DNA of 64,000 bases from Bacillota bacterium (GCA_023392515.1 JAEVYX010000073.1:15525-79524); one strand, 5' to 3'. Counted from the first letter of the stretch, positions 8,234 to 17,586 are shown. Notes: generated by a model from the sequence alone, not told the origin. A program made the numbers and translations.

Positions 8234-8262
8234 TTTACAGCCAAGGGCTATTCAAGTATGAT
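8234..8262 (+). promoter_or_regulatory. Promoter of the flavin reductase gene
   Basis: TTTACA at 8234-8239, a 17-bp spacer and TATGAT at 8257-8262; predicted start near 8269, giving a leader of about 48 nt that ends in AAAGGAGGAGAAAGAA before the ATG. Confidence 0.65.
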
Positions 8263-8316
8263 AATTCTATCACAAATTAGTCGCTAAGGCTATGTGAAGT
8301 AAAGGAGGAGAAAGAA

Positions 8317-10188
8317 ATGAAGAAGTTTTTGGCGTATCTGCTGGGGCTTACGTTGCTTCTTGCCAGCGCTGCTGCGCTGGCTGATGTGACGGCAGGCAAA
8401 TATGAGGCTGTCTCTCAAGGATTTGGCGGCGAAGTAAAGGTTAGCGTAACCGTAAACGATCAAGGCGTGATAGAGGATTTGGAGATTGAAGGCGCAACTG
8501 AAACCGAAAACATAGGTGCAGCGGCTATTCCCCAGTTGAAGGAGGCCATCCTGGCAGGCCAAACTGTGAAGGTGGATGCCATTACCGGTGCTACAATCAC
8601 CAGCAAGGCTGTTTTGGATGCAGTGTCTATTGCATTGACTCAGGCAGGCATTGATGTATCTGCTATGGAAGCAGTAAAGGCTGCCGGTGAAGATGAGACA
8701 TTGGATACCGAAATCGTTATTGTTGGCTGCGGCGGCTCGGGCATGACGGCTGCCTTGGCTGCTGCGGAAAAAGGTGCCAAAGTGGTGGTGGTCGAGCAGA
8801 CTGCCTCATATGGCGGCACTGCGCTGATGGGCGCGGAAGGCTTCTTTGCGGTGGCCAGTGAGCAGCAGAAAAAGGCTGGCTATGACATGAGTGCCGATGA
8901 AATGTTCCAATTCTTTATGGACTATAACCATTACAATTCCTATGGGCCTCTGACTCGGGCGTGGCTTGACATGACTGCGAGTACCGTGGATTGGGTAGCG
9001 CAGTATGGAAACCCCGCGACCCTGATGGAAAACACACAGCTTGCCCATGCAGACCAGATCAAAACTTATCACAAGTTTGATGATAAAAAAGCCGGGTTTG
9101 CAGCATGGTATGATAACATGGTTAAGATGGGTGTAAACGTGATCTTCAACACTAAGATCACGGAGCTGATTCAGCAGGAAGACGGCAGCATAGCTGGAAT
9201 CGTAGGGCAAAAGGCGGATGGCGGAAAGCTCACCGTCAACGCCAAGGCAGTTATTCTCTCCACCGGCGGATTTGGGGCCAATGCCGAAATGGTGGAAAAA
9301 TACATTGGGCTTAAGACGGGTACCTACGACATCATGACTTATGGAACAACCGGCGAAGGAATTCAGATGGCAATGACCGCCGGAGCGGGAACTAACAATC
9401 TGGAATTGGGTGTATACCATGGTGCAATGCTGCCTGACGGCCTGAGCTTTGCTTTTGCGCCTGTGATGATGACCGCCGCTCCCATGTGGGTGGATAACGG
9501 CGGTGCCCGTTTTGTAAATGAAGAAGTGGTTTATGACTTTGCCTTGTGGGGCAACACTACCTTTGCGGTAGGCGGAAGTTACTGGGCTGTGGTGGACAGT
9601 GCTGCCATGGATAAGTTCGCCACGGAAGGCTGCCCCTTTGTGCATAGCTTTATGAAAACCATCCTGGTAGGCTCAAACCTCGACAAGAGTGTATTCCCGT
9701 CCGTGGTAAACGGTCCGGATTCCATTGCCGCAGATCCTGAAATTAAGAAGACCATGGATGACCTGGCAAACACGGTGGACTGGCTGGTGAAGGCCGATAC
9801 CATCGAAGAACTTGCCCAGAAGATGGGTGTTCCCGCAGACAGGCTTACTGCCTCTGTTGCGACATATAATGAAGCTGTCAAAACAGGCAAAGACAATATG
9901 TATTTAAAAAATTCCAAATACTTGACCTACTCTATCGAAAAGGGTCCCTTCTATGCGCTTAAGCCTTTGGTGCTTTGTGAAGGTACTGCGGGCGGCATTA
10001 GCACCAATGAAAAACTGCAAGTGGTGCGTAAAGACTTCTCCCTTATTCCCAATCTTTATGCTACCGGCGCCAACGTGGGCATGATCTTTGACGAAAGCTA
10101 CCCCACCATGGAAGGTGTGAACCTTTCTTTCGCAATTAACTCCGGCCGTATGGCGGGGTATAATGCGGCAGAAGCGATCGCGGATTGA
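8317..10188 (+). CDS. Secreted FMN/FAD flavoprotein reductase (fumarate-reductase superfamily)
   Basis: 623 aa. Residues 1-22 are a signal peptide with a probable cut after ALA. Residues about 24-110 form an FMN-binding domain with the flavinylation motif DAITGATITS, where ApbE would link FMN to the second Thr of TGAT. From residue 130 there is an FAD-binding fold (IVIVGCGGSGMTAALAAA) of the fumarate/urocanate reductase family. Such proteins act outside the membrane as terminal reductases fed by extracellular electron transfer. The His-rich and Arg motifs of true fumarate reductases are not seen: the region reads CEGTAGGIST and later FDESYPTMEGVN, so another unsaturated substrate is likely. 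The divergent LysR gene probably controls it. Confidence 0.88.
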   Translation: MKKFLAYLLGLTLLLASAAALADVTAGKYEAVSQGFGGEVKVSVTVNDQGVIEDLEIEGATETENIGAAAIPQLKEAILAGQTVKVDAITGATITSKAVLDAVSIALTQAGIDVSAMEAVKAAGEDETLDTEIVIVGCGGSGMTAALAAAEKGAKVVVVEQTASYGGTALMGAEGFFAVASEQQKKAGYDMSADEMFQFFMDYNHYNSYGPLTRAWLDMTASTVDWVAQYGNPATLMENTQLAHADQIKTYHKFDDKKAGFAAWYDNMVKMGVNVIFNTKITELIQQEDGSIAGIVGQKADGGKLTVNAKAVILSTGGFGANAEMVEKYIGLKTGTYDIMTYGTTGEGIQMAMTAGAGTNNLELGVYHGAMLPDGLSFAFAPVMMTAAPMWVDNGGARFVNEEVVYDFALWGNTTFAVGGSYWAVVDSAAMDKFATEGCPFVHSFMKTILVGSNLDKSVFPSVVNGPDSIAADPEIKKTMDDLANTVDWLVKADTIEELAQKMGVPADRLTASVATYNEAVKTGKDNMYLKNSKYLTYSIEKGPFYALKPLVLCEGTAGGISTNEKLQVVRKDFSLIPNLYATGANVGMIFDESYPTMEGVNLSFAINSGRMAGYNAAEAIAD

Positions 10189-10210
10189 TGTTAACATAAT
10201 ATTATAAAGA

Positions 10211-10258
10211 AAAGAGCGTACCGACACTGATGAAAACATCAGCCTGGTACGCTCTTTT
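10211..10258. terminator. Bidirectional terminator between the reductase and isomerase genes
   Basis: AAAGAGCGTACC pairs with GGTACGCTCTTT, and an inner CTGATG/CATCAG stem extends it. TTTTTT follows on the plus strand and TTTTCTTT on the minus strand, so it can stop both converging genes. Confidence 0.88.
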
Positions 10259-10277
10259 TTAAGTATATTGGCGATTC

Positions 10278-11756
10278 TTATGCGAAGGGATTTTCCGTTT
10301 TGTAAAGCATTCCCTTGGGCTGGTTAAATGCAATATCGTCCACACCCAAAAGCTTCAGGGTTTCATAAAGCACCTTTCCAACCTTGGCAAAAGCAACCGC
10401 GCCATGGTGGGGATAGCGCTTTTCAATCAGCACGTGGCGGTAAAAACGGGACATTTCTGGAATTGCAAAAACACCGATTCCGCCAAAGCTGCGGGTGGCA
10501 ACCGGCAGCACATCCCCATGGGCAATATAGGCATGCAAGGACGTGTCCGCAGCGCTTTGCAGCCTGAAAAAGGTGATCTCGCCGGGGCGGATATCGCCTT
10601 CAAGGGTTCCGCGAGTTATATCCGGCTCTGTATCAGGCTCCAAGGAGCGCTTCATGATCAGCTGATATTTCATCTCACCCCGGGTGAGGTGACATAGAGG
10701 CGTATTTCCGCAATGGAATCCCATAAAGGTATCACTCAGTTTGTAGCTGTATTTCCCCGAAATTTCGCTGTCAAACAAATCCTGGGGAACGGTGTTGTTG
10801 ATGTCAAGCAGCGTGGGGGGGAGCTCCGTGGCGCATGCGATCAGGTATTCTGAAAGGGCACCATATATGTCCACCTCGCAAGAGATAGGCATCAGGCGGC
10901 TTGTAAAACGGCTGTTTACATAGCAGGGAACAAACCCCATCTGAGTCTGGAAAGCAGGCCAGCACTTGTTTGCCATGGCCACATATTGGGATGCGCCTTT
11001 GTTTTGCTCTACCCAGTCCAGCAGCGTTACCTCGTATTGGGCTAGACGGGGCAGTACACCGGGCATCTTGTTGCCATCTCCCAATTCCTTGGCCATATCC
11101 GCTGCTACTTCAGGGATGCGCTTGTCGTCCTTGTGGGCATGGAAGGCGGCATACAGATCCAGCTCGCTGTTTTCCTGAATATTGACACCCAGGTCGAACA
11201 AAGCCTTGATTGGGGCATTACAGGCCAAGAAATCAAAAGGCCTGGGTCCGAAAGTGATGATCTTTAAGTTCTTCAGGCCGATCAGCATTCTTGCAATAGG
11301 CAAGAACTCCGCAACCATAGCAGCAACCTCGGCAGCAGTTCCCACTGGGTTTTCAGGAATATATGCCTTTACGCCTCTTAAGCCAAGATTGTAACTGGCA
11401 TTAAGCATGCCGCAATAGGCATCACCCCGGTCAGATGCCAAACCATCCACACTTTCCTCAGCAGCGGCGGCAAACATCACCGGACCATCAAATTTTTGTG
11501 CCAGCAGCGTTTCCGGGCCTTCCGGGCCAAAATTGCCAAGATACACCACCAAGGCATTGCAGCCTTGATCAGAAAGTTCTTTGAGCGCTTTGACGGTATC
11601 ATTCTCATTTTCGATGATGGTTGAAATTTCAACCATCTGGCCACCAGCCTTGGTGTAAGCCTTAGCCAGTGCGTCCCTGCGGCGTCTGGACAAATCAATG
11701 GGGAAGCAATCACGGCTTACGGCAACCAGGCCCAGTTTGATTTTAGGAATATTCAT
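10278..11756 (-). CDS. L-fucose/L-arabinose isomerase family protein
   Basis: 492 aa from the ATG at 11756, preceded by AAGGAGGAACACAGC; a longer in-frame extension lacks a site. It belongs to the fucose/arabinose isomerase superfamily, which interconverts aldoses and ketoses with a bound Mn2+. The carboxylate and His positions expected for metal binding are present in CEVDIYGALSEYL, TLLDINNT and RYPHHGAVAF. The gene lies 26 bp after an araD-like epimerase in the same operon, so a pentose or deoxyhexose path is likely. No kinase or transporter is linked, so the exact sugar cannot be set. Confidence 0.8.
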   Translation of the reverse strand: MNIPKIKLGLVAVSRDCFPIDLSRRRRDALAKAYTKAGGQMVEISTIIENENDTVKALKELSDQGCNALVVYLGNFGPEGPETLLAQKFDGPVMFAAAAEESVDGLASDRGDAYCGMLNASYNLGLRGVKAYIPENPVGTAAEVAAMVAEFLPIARMLIGLKNLKIITFGPRPFDFLACNAPIKALFDLGVNIQENSELDLYAAFHAHKDDKRIPEVAADMAKELGDGNKMPGVLPRLAQYEVTLLDWVEQNKGASQYVAMANKCWPAFQTQMGFVPCYVNSRFTSRLMPISCEVDIYGALSEYLIACATELPPTLLDINNTVPQDLFDSEISGKYSYKLSDTFMGFHCGNTPLCHLTRGEMKYQLIMKRSLEPDTEPDITRGTLEGDIRPGEITFFRLQSAADTSLHAYIAHGDVLPVATRSFGGIGVFAIPEMSRFYRHVLIEKRYPHHGAVAFAKVGKVLYETLKLLGVDDIAFNQPKGMLYKTENPFA

Positions 11757-11782
11757 GCTGTGTTCCTCCTTCAAAAATGTAA

Positions 11783-12478
11783 TTATCTTTGGCCATAATA
11801 GGCATTTTTCCCGTGCTTTCGTAAATAGTGTTTTTCGCTGATGTGCTCGAGGCAAGGTTCACCTGTTGGATTGATCTGCCGGGCGGCGCTGGCTATGGCT
11901 GCCACTTCCTCCAGTATGATAGCATTTTCCACGGCTTTTTCCGGAGTTTTGCCCCAGGTGAAGGGGCCATGGTAATGCAACAGTATAGCTGGCATTTCCA
12001 ACCTCGGGATATCCTTCATGGTTTCTACGATCAGGTTTCCCGTTTCGCCTTCGTAATCCCGGGCGACTTCTTCGGCCGTCAGGGGGCGGGCACAGGGGAT
12101 GGTCCCGTGGAAGCTGTCCGCATGGGTGGTGCCCATGCAGGGAATACCAAGACCGGCTTGGGCCCAGGCGGTAGCCATACGGCTGTGCGTATGGGTAATA
12201 CCCCCGATTTCCGGAAAGGACCGGTACAAAACCAGGTGGGTGGGAGTGTCGCTGGAGGGCTTCATAGCGCTGTCAACGGCTTTTCCGTTGCTTAGGCGCA
12301 CCAGCACAATATCTTCAGGTTTCATTTCAGTATAGCTCACACCGCTGGGCTTGATGGCTACAAGGCCTGCTTCCCTATCGATTCCGCTGACGTTGCCCCA
12401 TGTCAAAACTACCAATCCACTTTTCCACAAGGAAATGTTGGCGTCAAATACTTGTTTTTTTAACAGTTCGAGCACCAT
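11783..12478 (-). CDS. araD: L-ribulose-5-phosphate 4-epimerase (class II aldolase family)
   Basis: 231 aa from the ATG at 12478, with AAGGTGG about 7 nt upstream. The class II aldolase/adducin fold is clear from LTWGNVSGIDREAG, IKPSGVSY, and zinc-binding histidines in GGITHTHSRMATAWAQ and LLHYHGPFTWG. Length and the ending EHISEKHYLRKHGKNAYYGQ match AraD, which turns L-ribulose 5-phosphate into D-xylulose 5-phosphate; fuculose-phosphate aldolases are shorter and differ at the C-terminus. It is the first gene of a two-gene operon with the isomerase and has its own sigma-A promoter. Confidence 0.9.
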   Translation of the reverse strand: MVLELLKKQVFDANISLWKSGLVVLTWGNVSGIDREAGLVAIKPSGVSYTEMKPEDIVLVRLSNGKAVDSAMKPSSDTPTHLVLYRSFPEIGGITHTHSRMATAWAQAGLGIPCMGTTHADSFHGTIPCARPLTAEEVARDYEGETGNLIVETMKDIPRLEMPAILLHYHGPFTWGKTPEKAVENAIILEEVAAIASAARQINPTGEPCLEHISEKHYLRKHGKNAYYGQR

Positions 12479-12602
12479 GAAAACCACCTTTCCTGCATGT
12501 TTGGACTTTGCTTTTGTACAGATACAACAATACATCACGACTGGAGAATACGCTTTGCAGGAATAACAAGTTTCCAATTTAAAGGCTGTGTGACCAATAT
12601 AG

Positions 12603-12631
12603 ATTATACTGACATCTATTGTTTTTCACAA
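12603..12631 (-). promoter_or_regulatory. Sigma-A promoter of the araD-isomerase operon
   Basis: On the minus strand, TTGTGA (12631-12626), a 17-bp spacer and TATAAT (12608-12603). The predicted start near 12596 leaves a leader of about 118 nt before araD. Confidence 0.68.
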
Positions 12632-12726
12632 GGCAGAATTTAACATGTAAACAAGAAAAACAATTTTATCGCGCCGATTACACAGTGTCACATCATGGGG
12701 AGGGTGGATTTTTGTCTTTCAAGGCT

Positions 12727-15700
12727 TTACCTGCTCTTCTGGGCAGCGGCAATCTGCTCAAGAACCTCCTTGCTGGGCGTCATCGGAGGCATGCTTGGCA
12801 GGGCAATATAGTACCCCTGCAAATAGTCTACACCGTGACGGATGAGCGTCGTCATTTCTTCCTGGGTTTCTACACCCTCCGCGACCACTTGAATACCTCG
12901 GGCGCGACAAGAAGTAACCAGGCCGTCCAGCAGCTTCTGGTGGCCAAGATTCGTATCAATTTTTCGTGTCATGGACATTCCGATCTTTACCAGATGGGGG
13001 CTTAAGGCTGAAAGCAGCACTTCACTATTGTCGTTCATACCGTAATCATCAATGGCTACCAAGGCATTCCAACGGCTTGCTGTATGGAATTTCTCTTGTA
13101 AATAGCTTTCGCTGGATGGGTCACCTTGGGTGATCTCCAATACCACCTGATCCAAATGAGAACTGAATTGTCGTTCAAAAGCAGCCATATCGGCGGTTGA
13201 AAGATTGCAGCTGGATATGGAGTTGATAAACACACGGGTGTCCGGAGAAATGGTGTCATTCTCCAGGCACTTGACAAAGGTCTGCATTGCACCAAACCAG
13301 GTTAGACGCTCTACCCGACACAGCTGTGATTGTGAACTGGCAACCCGCAGCACGTCCCGGGGACTTGAAAAATCATGTCCGCGGGGCCGCATCAGCATTT
13401 CATAGCCATAAATCTGCCCTGTTTTTGCACAAAGGATAGGCTGCATGGCATAGTCAATCAAAGCTTGGTCAATCAGGCTGTTAAATGCCTCCTGCCCATT
13501 TAGCATAAGCGCGTTATTTTCATACAAAAGTCTGTTAAATTCCTGCAATTCGCCCTTGTGGGAGTGCTTTACCTGATACATGGCAAAATCAGCATATCTC
13601 ATCAGGTCTTCCAATAGGATGGCATCGGTGGGATACCAAGTCATACCGCAAGAAGCCCGAAGCCGATACAAATCACCGGTGGGCAAAAGAATAGTCGTGC
13701 GGCGTATCTCCTGGCAAATTTGTGATACAATTTCCCGGGCAGATTCTTTGCTGTTAAGGCCATAGATAAGGGCATAGAATTCATCGCCCGATCGCCTGGC
13801 AGTGATGCATTGCTGGTGTTCAAATGCGCGCAAACACTGAGAAAACGCCTGGATGTAATCGTCGCCCACGTTATGCCCGTAAGTATCGTTGATAAATTTT
13901 AGGTTATCCATGTCCCACATGGCCAGGGCGGCTATCTTCATTTTGTCAGGGCATTGCAATAGACGCTGAGCATGTTCCTGAAAACCGCGGCGGTTATATA
14001 GATTGGTAAGCAAGTCATAATCCCGTTCATAGGCCAACTGATGCTTTTGCAGCATTTCTTGGGTTACATCCATGACCGTGCCCAGAATTTCGCCTTCCTC
14101 CTCAACCGTATGAATCTGCAGCCATGTGTTTTCGGAAGCAGAAGGAAGCTTGTAGATATTATTTTCTCCTTCCTCCCGATGAAGCACAAGCTGCTCCATG
14201 TGATGGTAAAATTCCTCTGCATCCAGGTAGCAGTATTCTTTCCCACATGAGCCCCAGCCCGTCAGTTCCATTAAAAAGCGGCTGCAAAAGACTACCTTTG
14301 CTTCTTTTACATGTTCAAACACACCAATCCGGGCATTGGTCATGGCTAGTATTTTGGATATTTTGGAGGCGGATTCTGCGACAGCACAGGATAAGTCTTC
14401 AATGGATGTCGTCAGTTGATCAATCTCCGCGATATCCAGCTTTTGCAGAGAAATGGCCCGCTCCGGATTACTTTTCTTTAATTGCGTGACTAACGTAATG
14501 ATTGGCTTAGTAACCTTCCGGCTGATAACAGTGGCGCCCAGTAGTCCCAACACCATTGCCATAGCCATTGCCCAGAAGATAAGGCTGCGTACCTGGTGGG
14601 GAAAAGCTAAAAGCACGTCTTCATTTACTGCGCCGATGAGAACCCACTGCTCCTGCTTATGAGCACTATTCGCACTATATAAGTTCAGATTTTTTATGCT
14701 GCCCAGAAGGGATGAACCGCTTCCGGGAATCTCCAGACGAACCACATTGTCATATACAACATCCGTTTTTATCAGTTCGCTCGTCTGCTCCAAAAGGCTG
14801 CGATAACTGACGCCGCTGGAGGCAACAACGTTAATGTGCTTGCCTCCATCCTGGGTAGTTCCCAAGATGTATGTGCCGCTTTTATCCGGATACAATTCGT
14901 TATAATCCAAATAGGATAACAGGTAACTTTGCGTAAGATCGATCCCAAGAACGCCGAAGACCGCGCCATCCGGTGCGATAAGGGGAACAGAATAAGTTAA
15001 GACTTGGCCGTCATCGCCGCTGAGTGAAAAAAAACGACTCCAATAACCGTAGAGCTTGCTGTTCAAGGTTTTGCCCGCAAGCGCAGCTCGGTAGGGTTTA
15101 GAAAAGAATTGCTCATTATCAGACTGCTCGTCTTTAGAAAAATAGAAGCCTGCCCGCCACCTGCTATCTAAGGGTATATCAAGTGATTTGGATATGGAAG
15201 CTGGGCCGCGCTCTATGAGAAGATCTGAATCGCTGGAGTTGATGATAGGAGAATTATCTGGATCGAGATCTCGAACGTAAAAACCAGTGCGATATTGCCA
15301 TGCGTTCTGGTTGAGCATACCAGGCCCATCCAAAATGAGAAAAGCGCCTGTTACGGCATTACGGCGAAGCAGCAGTATAATATCCTCAGCAACAGCTTTC
15401 GTGATTTTCATATCCAGGGTGGGATCTTTTTTGATGTCGGACCAAGCAGCATCGTTTTGTTCTAGAATGCTTTCTACCTGGGAGATGATGGCATACTCAG
15501 CAAATTGGAACGAACTCCAGCGACGAACCATCTCATCTTCCAAATCGCTGGCCTCATGCACTACTCGCTCGGTTAATGTATTGTATGCATTTTCATCAAT
15601 TTTTGAAATAACACCCAGCCCAAAGAATAAGGCACCAAAAAGAATCGCTTGCAAAAGCACAACCAGCGTTATCTGGAATAGAAGCTTGCGGAATATAGTC

Positions 15701-15729
15701 TTGGGCCTTTTTTTGATGAGCGATGCCAT
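12727..15729 (-). CDS. Membrane Cache-HAMP-PAS-GGDEF-EAL c-di-GMP protein
   Basis: 1000 aa from an ATG with GGGAGGAAAGGGC upstream. A membrane helix near residue 15-40 is followed by a large extracellular Cache-type sensor (to about 385), a second helix, a HAMP-like linker, a PAS-like segment, a GGDEF domain (DYDLLTNLYNRRGF; active-site loop ARRSGDEF, with Ser in the first Gly place) and a C-terminal EAL domain. The EAL motif reads YEMLMR; the INS, LEIT, IDDYG, AEGVE and LQGYY motifs remain, but the usual KID is KIG. Both c-di-GMP synthesis and breakdown are thus possible. It is 12 bp behind a solute-binding lipoprotein gene, which probably supplies the ligand signal. Confidence 0.9.
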   Translation of the reverse strand: MASLIKKRPKTIFRKLLFQITLVVLLQAILFGALFFGLGVISKIDENAYNTLTERVVHEASDLEDEMVRRWSSFQFAEYAIISQVESILEQNDAAWSDIKKDPTLDMKITKAVAEDIILLLRRNAVTGAFLILDGPGMLNQNAWQYRTGFYVRDLDPDNSPIINSSDSDLLIERGPASISKSLDIPLDSRWRAGFYFSKDEQSDNEQFFSKPYRAALAGKTLNSKLYGYWSRFFSLSGDDGQVLTYSVPLIAPDGAVFGVLGIDLTQSYLLSYLDYNELYPDKSGTYILGTTQDGGKHINVVASSGVSYRSLLEQTSELIKTDVVYDNVVRLEIPGSGSSLLGSIKNLNLYSANSAHKQEQWVLIGAVNEDVLLAFPHQVRSLIFWAMAMAMVLGLLGATVISRKVTKPIITLVTQLKKSNPERAISLQKLDIAEIDQLTTSIEDLSCAVAESASKISKILAMTNARIGVFEHVKEAKVVFCSRFLMELTGWGSCGKEYCYLDAEEFYHHMEQLVLHREEGENNIYKLPSASENTWLQIHTVEEEGEILGTVMDVTQEMLQKHQLAYERDYDLLTNLYNRRGFQEHAQRLLQCPDKMKIAALAMWDMDNLKFINDTYGHNVGDDYIQAFSQCLRAFEHQQCITARRSGDEFYALIYGLNSKESAREIVSQICQEIRRTTILLPTGDLYRLRASCGMTWYPTDAILLEDLMRYADFAMYQVKHSHKGELQEFNRLLYENNALMLNGQEAFNSLIDQALIDYAMQPILCAKTGQIYGYEMLMRPRGHDFSSPRDVLRVASSQSQLCRVERLTWFGAMQTFVKCLENDTISPDTRVFINSISSCNLSTADMAAFERQFSSHLDQVVLEITQGDPSSESYLQEKFHTASRWNALVAIDDYGMNDNSEVLLSALSPHLVKIGMSMTRKIDTNLGHQKLLDGLVTSCRARGIQVVAEGVETQEEMTTLIRHGVDYLQGYYIALPSMPPMTPSKEVLEQIAAAQKSR

Positions 15730-15741
15730 GCCCTTTCCTCC

Positions 15742-17235
15742 CTATTCCGCTGTTGTGCCGGAATGCGTGTCCATATCGGATGCCTCAAGTATTGAATTAA
15801 GTTGTGATTGAAGTGCTGAAAACCAGTTTTCAAAATTTGCGTCTGCATCAAAGGCCCTAACTGCATCTTCCCTTGTAGCACCATGCGTCATGAGCTCCAA
15901 CATGCTTTTACGGTCATCTTCCGCTTTTTGCTGGAGACTGGTTTCCAGAATGATGCGGATTTCATTACCGCCTTCAAAAGGATGGGGTGTGTATAGGGCA
16001 TAACTCTGCGTGGTTTCAATGCCGATTTCTAGAACCTTTTGTACAAGCGGATTCGCTTGTATATTCAAGCTTTGCAGATGGGAAGAAATAGCCTGGGCAT
16101 CTTGTGCATCTTTTTTGACTGGCAAGTACCCGGATGTGGCTGAAAAGGTGATATTTTGCTCTTGACTGGCAAACCATTTCAAAAACGTTACGGCTGCGTT
16201 TTCCGTTTCTTGATCTGATTTAAGTACAGCCATTCCGGCACCTTGCTGCACTGCATACGGGCTTGTCCCTTCGAAATTAGGTACCGGATAAACGTTCCCC
16301 TCGATTGAATAGGAAGTGCCATTATCAAGCGTGACCTCATTTGGAAAATACGCAGCGCCGGAAGTGGAACCTACCAGAGCGATTAAATCGCCGGTCTTGA
16401 CATCGTCTGAACGGAAACGTCCATAGGAGGCGTAGTAGCCATTTAGATAGGGAACATAATATACGTTCCATAAGCGGCGCATCGCAACCGGATCCATCGT
16501 CAAAACTGCTTTTCCGTCTTTTATTGAGAACATTTCTCCGCTTAGCTGCATATGGCCTACCAACAGATAATTGGCCATAGCGTCACGGCCAAAGAATGCC
16601 TTGCCATCGTCAAGCGCTGGCGTCTGGCTATCAGTCCAATCGTAATACATATGAGAAATCTTCGCAATGCCTTCCCAGGTAGCAAAATCCGCATCGCTTG
16701 CACCGGTGGCCTTGGAGAAGGGAAGAAAGTCTGTTGAATTGAGCAGAAAAACCTCTGTTGCCTTGGCAACGGGAAAGATATATAGGCTGCCATCCTCTTG
16801 AAAGTCACCCTCCGCAAGGTAGGCATCCACATATTCTGTTTTTTCAACATCGGTAAGATATTTACCGATGTCGGCGACAAGGTTTTGCTGCTGGAATTGG
16901 TATACCGTGTCTGAATAGGCTGCAAACACATCAGGCATATCCTGTGTGCTTACATCTTGTTGAAGACTTGCCAGAACTTTTTGGCTCAGCTCGTTGATCG
17001 AGCCTTGATTGACTGCTTCTACGACAATGTTATTTTGGGTTCCAACCGTTTCATTAAAACTGGTCACAAGCTGATCCAGTTGTTGCTTTTGTATACCGTT
17101 ATAATAATGCCAAATCGTTACATTTACGGGAAATTTTTTATCAGAAAAGACAGGCGTCGATTTGCAGCTGGCGATGCCAAGGCATATAGTCAAGGATACG
17201 CTGCATAACAATAACTTTTTGGCGCCAGTCTTCAT
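15742..17235 (-). CDS. Extracellular solute-binding lipoprotein
   Basis: 497 aa, starting after AAAGGAG. A lipoprotein signal ends in IASC (lipid Cys about 24). The mature part resembles family 1 sugar-type binding proteins of ABC importers (VTIWHYYNGIQKQQLDQLVTSFNE, AVTFLKWFASQEQNITFSATSGYLPV). No permease or ATPase genes are near. The next gene, 12 bp downstream, is a Cache-GGDEF-EAL protein, so this binding protein probably presents a ligand to that sensor instead of feeding a transporter. A -35/-10 promoter lies 86-114 bp upstream. Confidence 0.87.
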   Translation of the reverse strand: MKTGAKKLLLCSVSLTICLGIASCKSTPVFSDKKFPVNVTIWHYYNGIQKQQLDQLVTSFNETVGTQNNIVVEAVNQGSINELSQKVLASLQQDVSTQDMPDVFAAYSDTVYQFQQQNLVADIGKYLTDVEKTEYVDAYLAEGDFQEDGSLYIFPVAKATEVFLLNSTDFLPFSKATGASDADFATWEGIAKISHMYYDWTDSQTPALDDGKAFFGRDAMANYLLVGHMQLSGEMFSIKDGKAVLTMDPVAMRRLWNVYYVPYLNGYYASYGRFRSDDVKTGDLIALVGSTSGAAYFPNEVTLDNGTSYSIEGNVYPVPNFEGTSPYAVQQGAGMAVLKSDQETENAAVTFLKWFASQEQNITFSATSGYLPVKKDAQDAQAISSHLQSLNIQANPLVQKVLEIGIETTQSYALYTPHPFEGGNEIRIILETSLQQKAEDDRKSMLELMTHGATREDAVRAFDADANFENWFSALQSQLNSILEASDMDTHSGTTAE

Positions 17236-17320
17236 CTATAGGCTCCTTTTGCAAGATTTTGTCATTGGAAACTGTTTACATAAATACTCCGCCTACGTTT
17301 TTCTTACTCATATGAAGAAG

Positions 17321-17349
17321 ATTATATCAGTCAGTTCCTTAAAATACAA
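17321..17349 (-). promoter_or_regulatory. Sigma-A promoter of the binding protein / GGDEF-EAL operon
   Basis: On the minus strand TTGTAT (17349-17344), a 17-bp spacer and TATAAT (17326-17321), with the predicted start near 17314. Confidence 0.65.
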
Positions 17350-17502
17350 GTCTGATTAGCAAAAAGAACCAGAAAAAGCTACGATATTCCCTAATATTTT
17401 CTGCACATTTTCTTTAATATTTAATAAACAAATTGTTAATTATACATGTACCATGCATGTCGCAATAAATGCCAATACTTGCGAAAGAAAAACATATACC
17501 AA

Positions 17503-17567
17503 AACCGGAGCTTATGCTGACACTTAATTAGCAAAAATGGTAAAAAAGCAGTCGCATTGCTCCGGTT
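17503..17567. terminator. Possible terminator with a long loop
   Basis: AACCGGAGC and GCTCCGGTT pair perfectly over 9 bp but enclose 47 nt. T-rich bases follow on both sides. Its place just after the Dabb gene suggests leftward termination; the large loop makes this weak. Confidence 0.35.
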
Positions 17568-17586
17568 CTTTTATAGCATGCCAAAA

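Larger units (their letters stand above)
17236..17586. other. AT-rich intergenic region
   Basis: About 350 bp with no gene. It holds the promoter of the binding-protein operon (17321-17349), a strongly AT-rich stretch near 17390-17450, and a hairpin with a long loop at 17503-17567. The latter may end the leftward ftsH operon. Confidence 0.5.
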
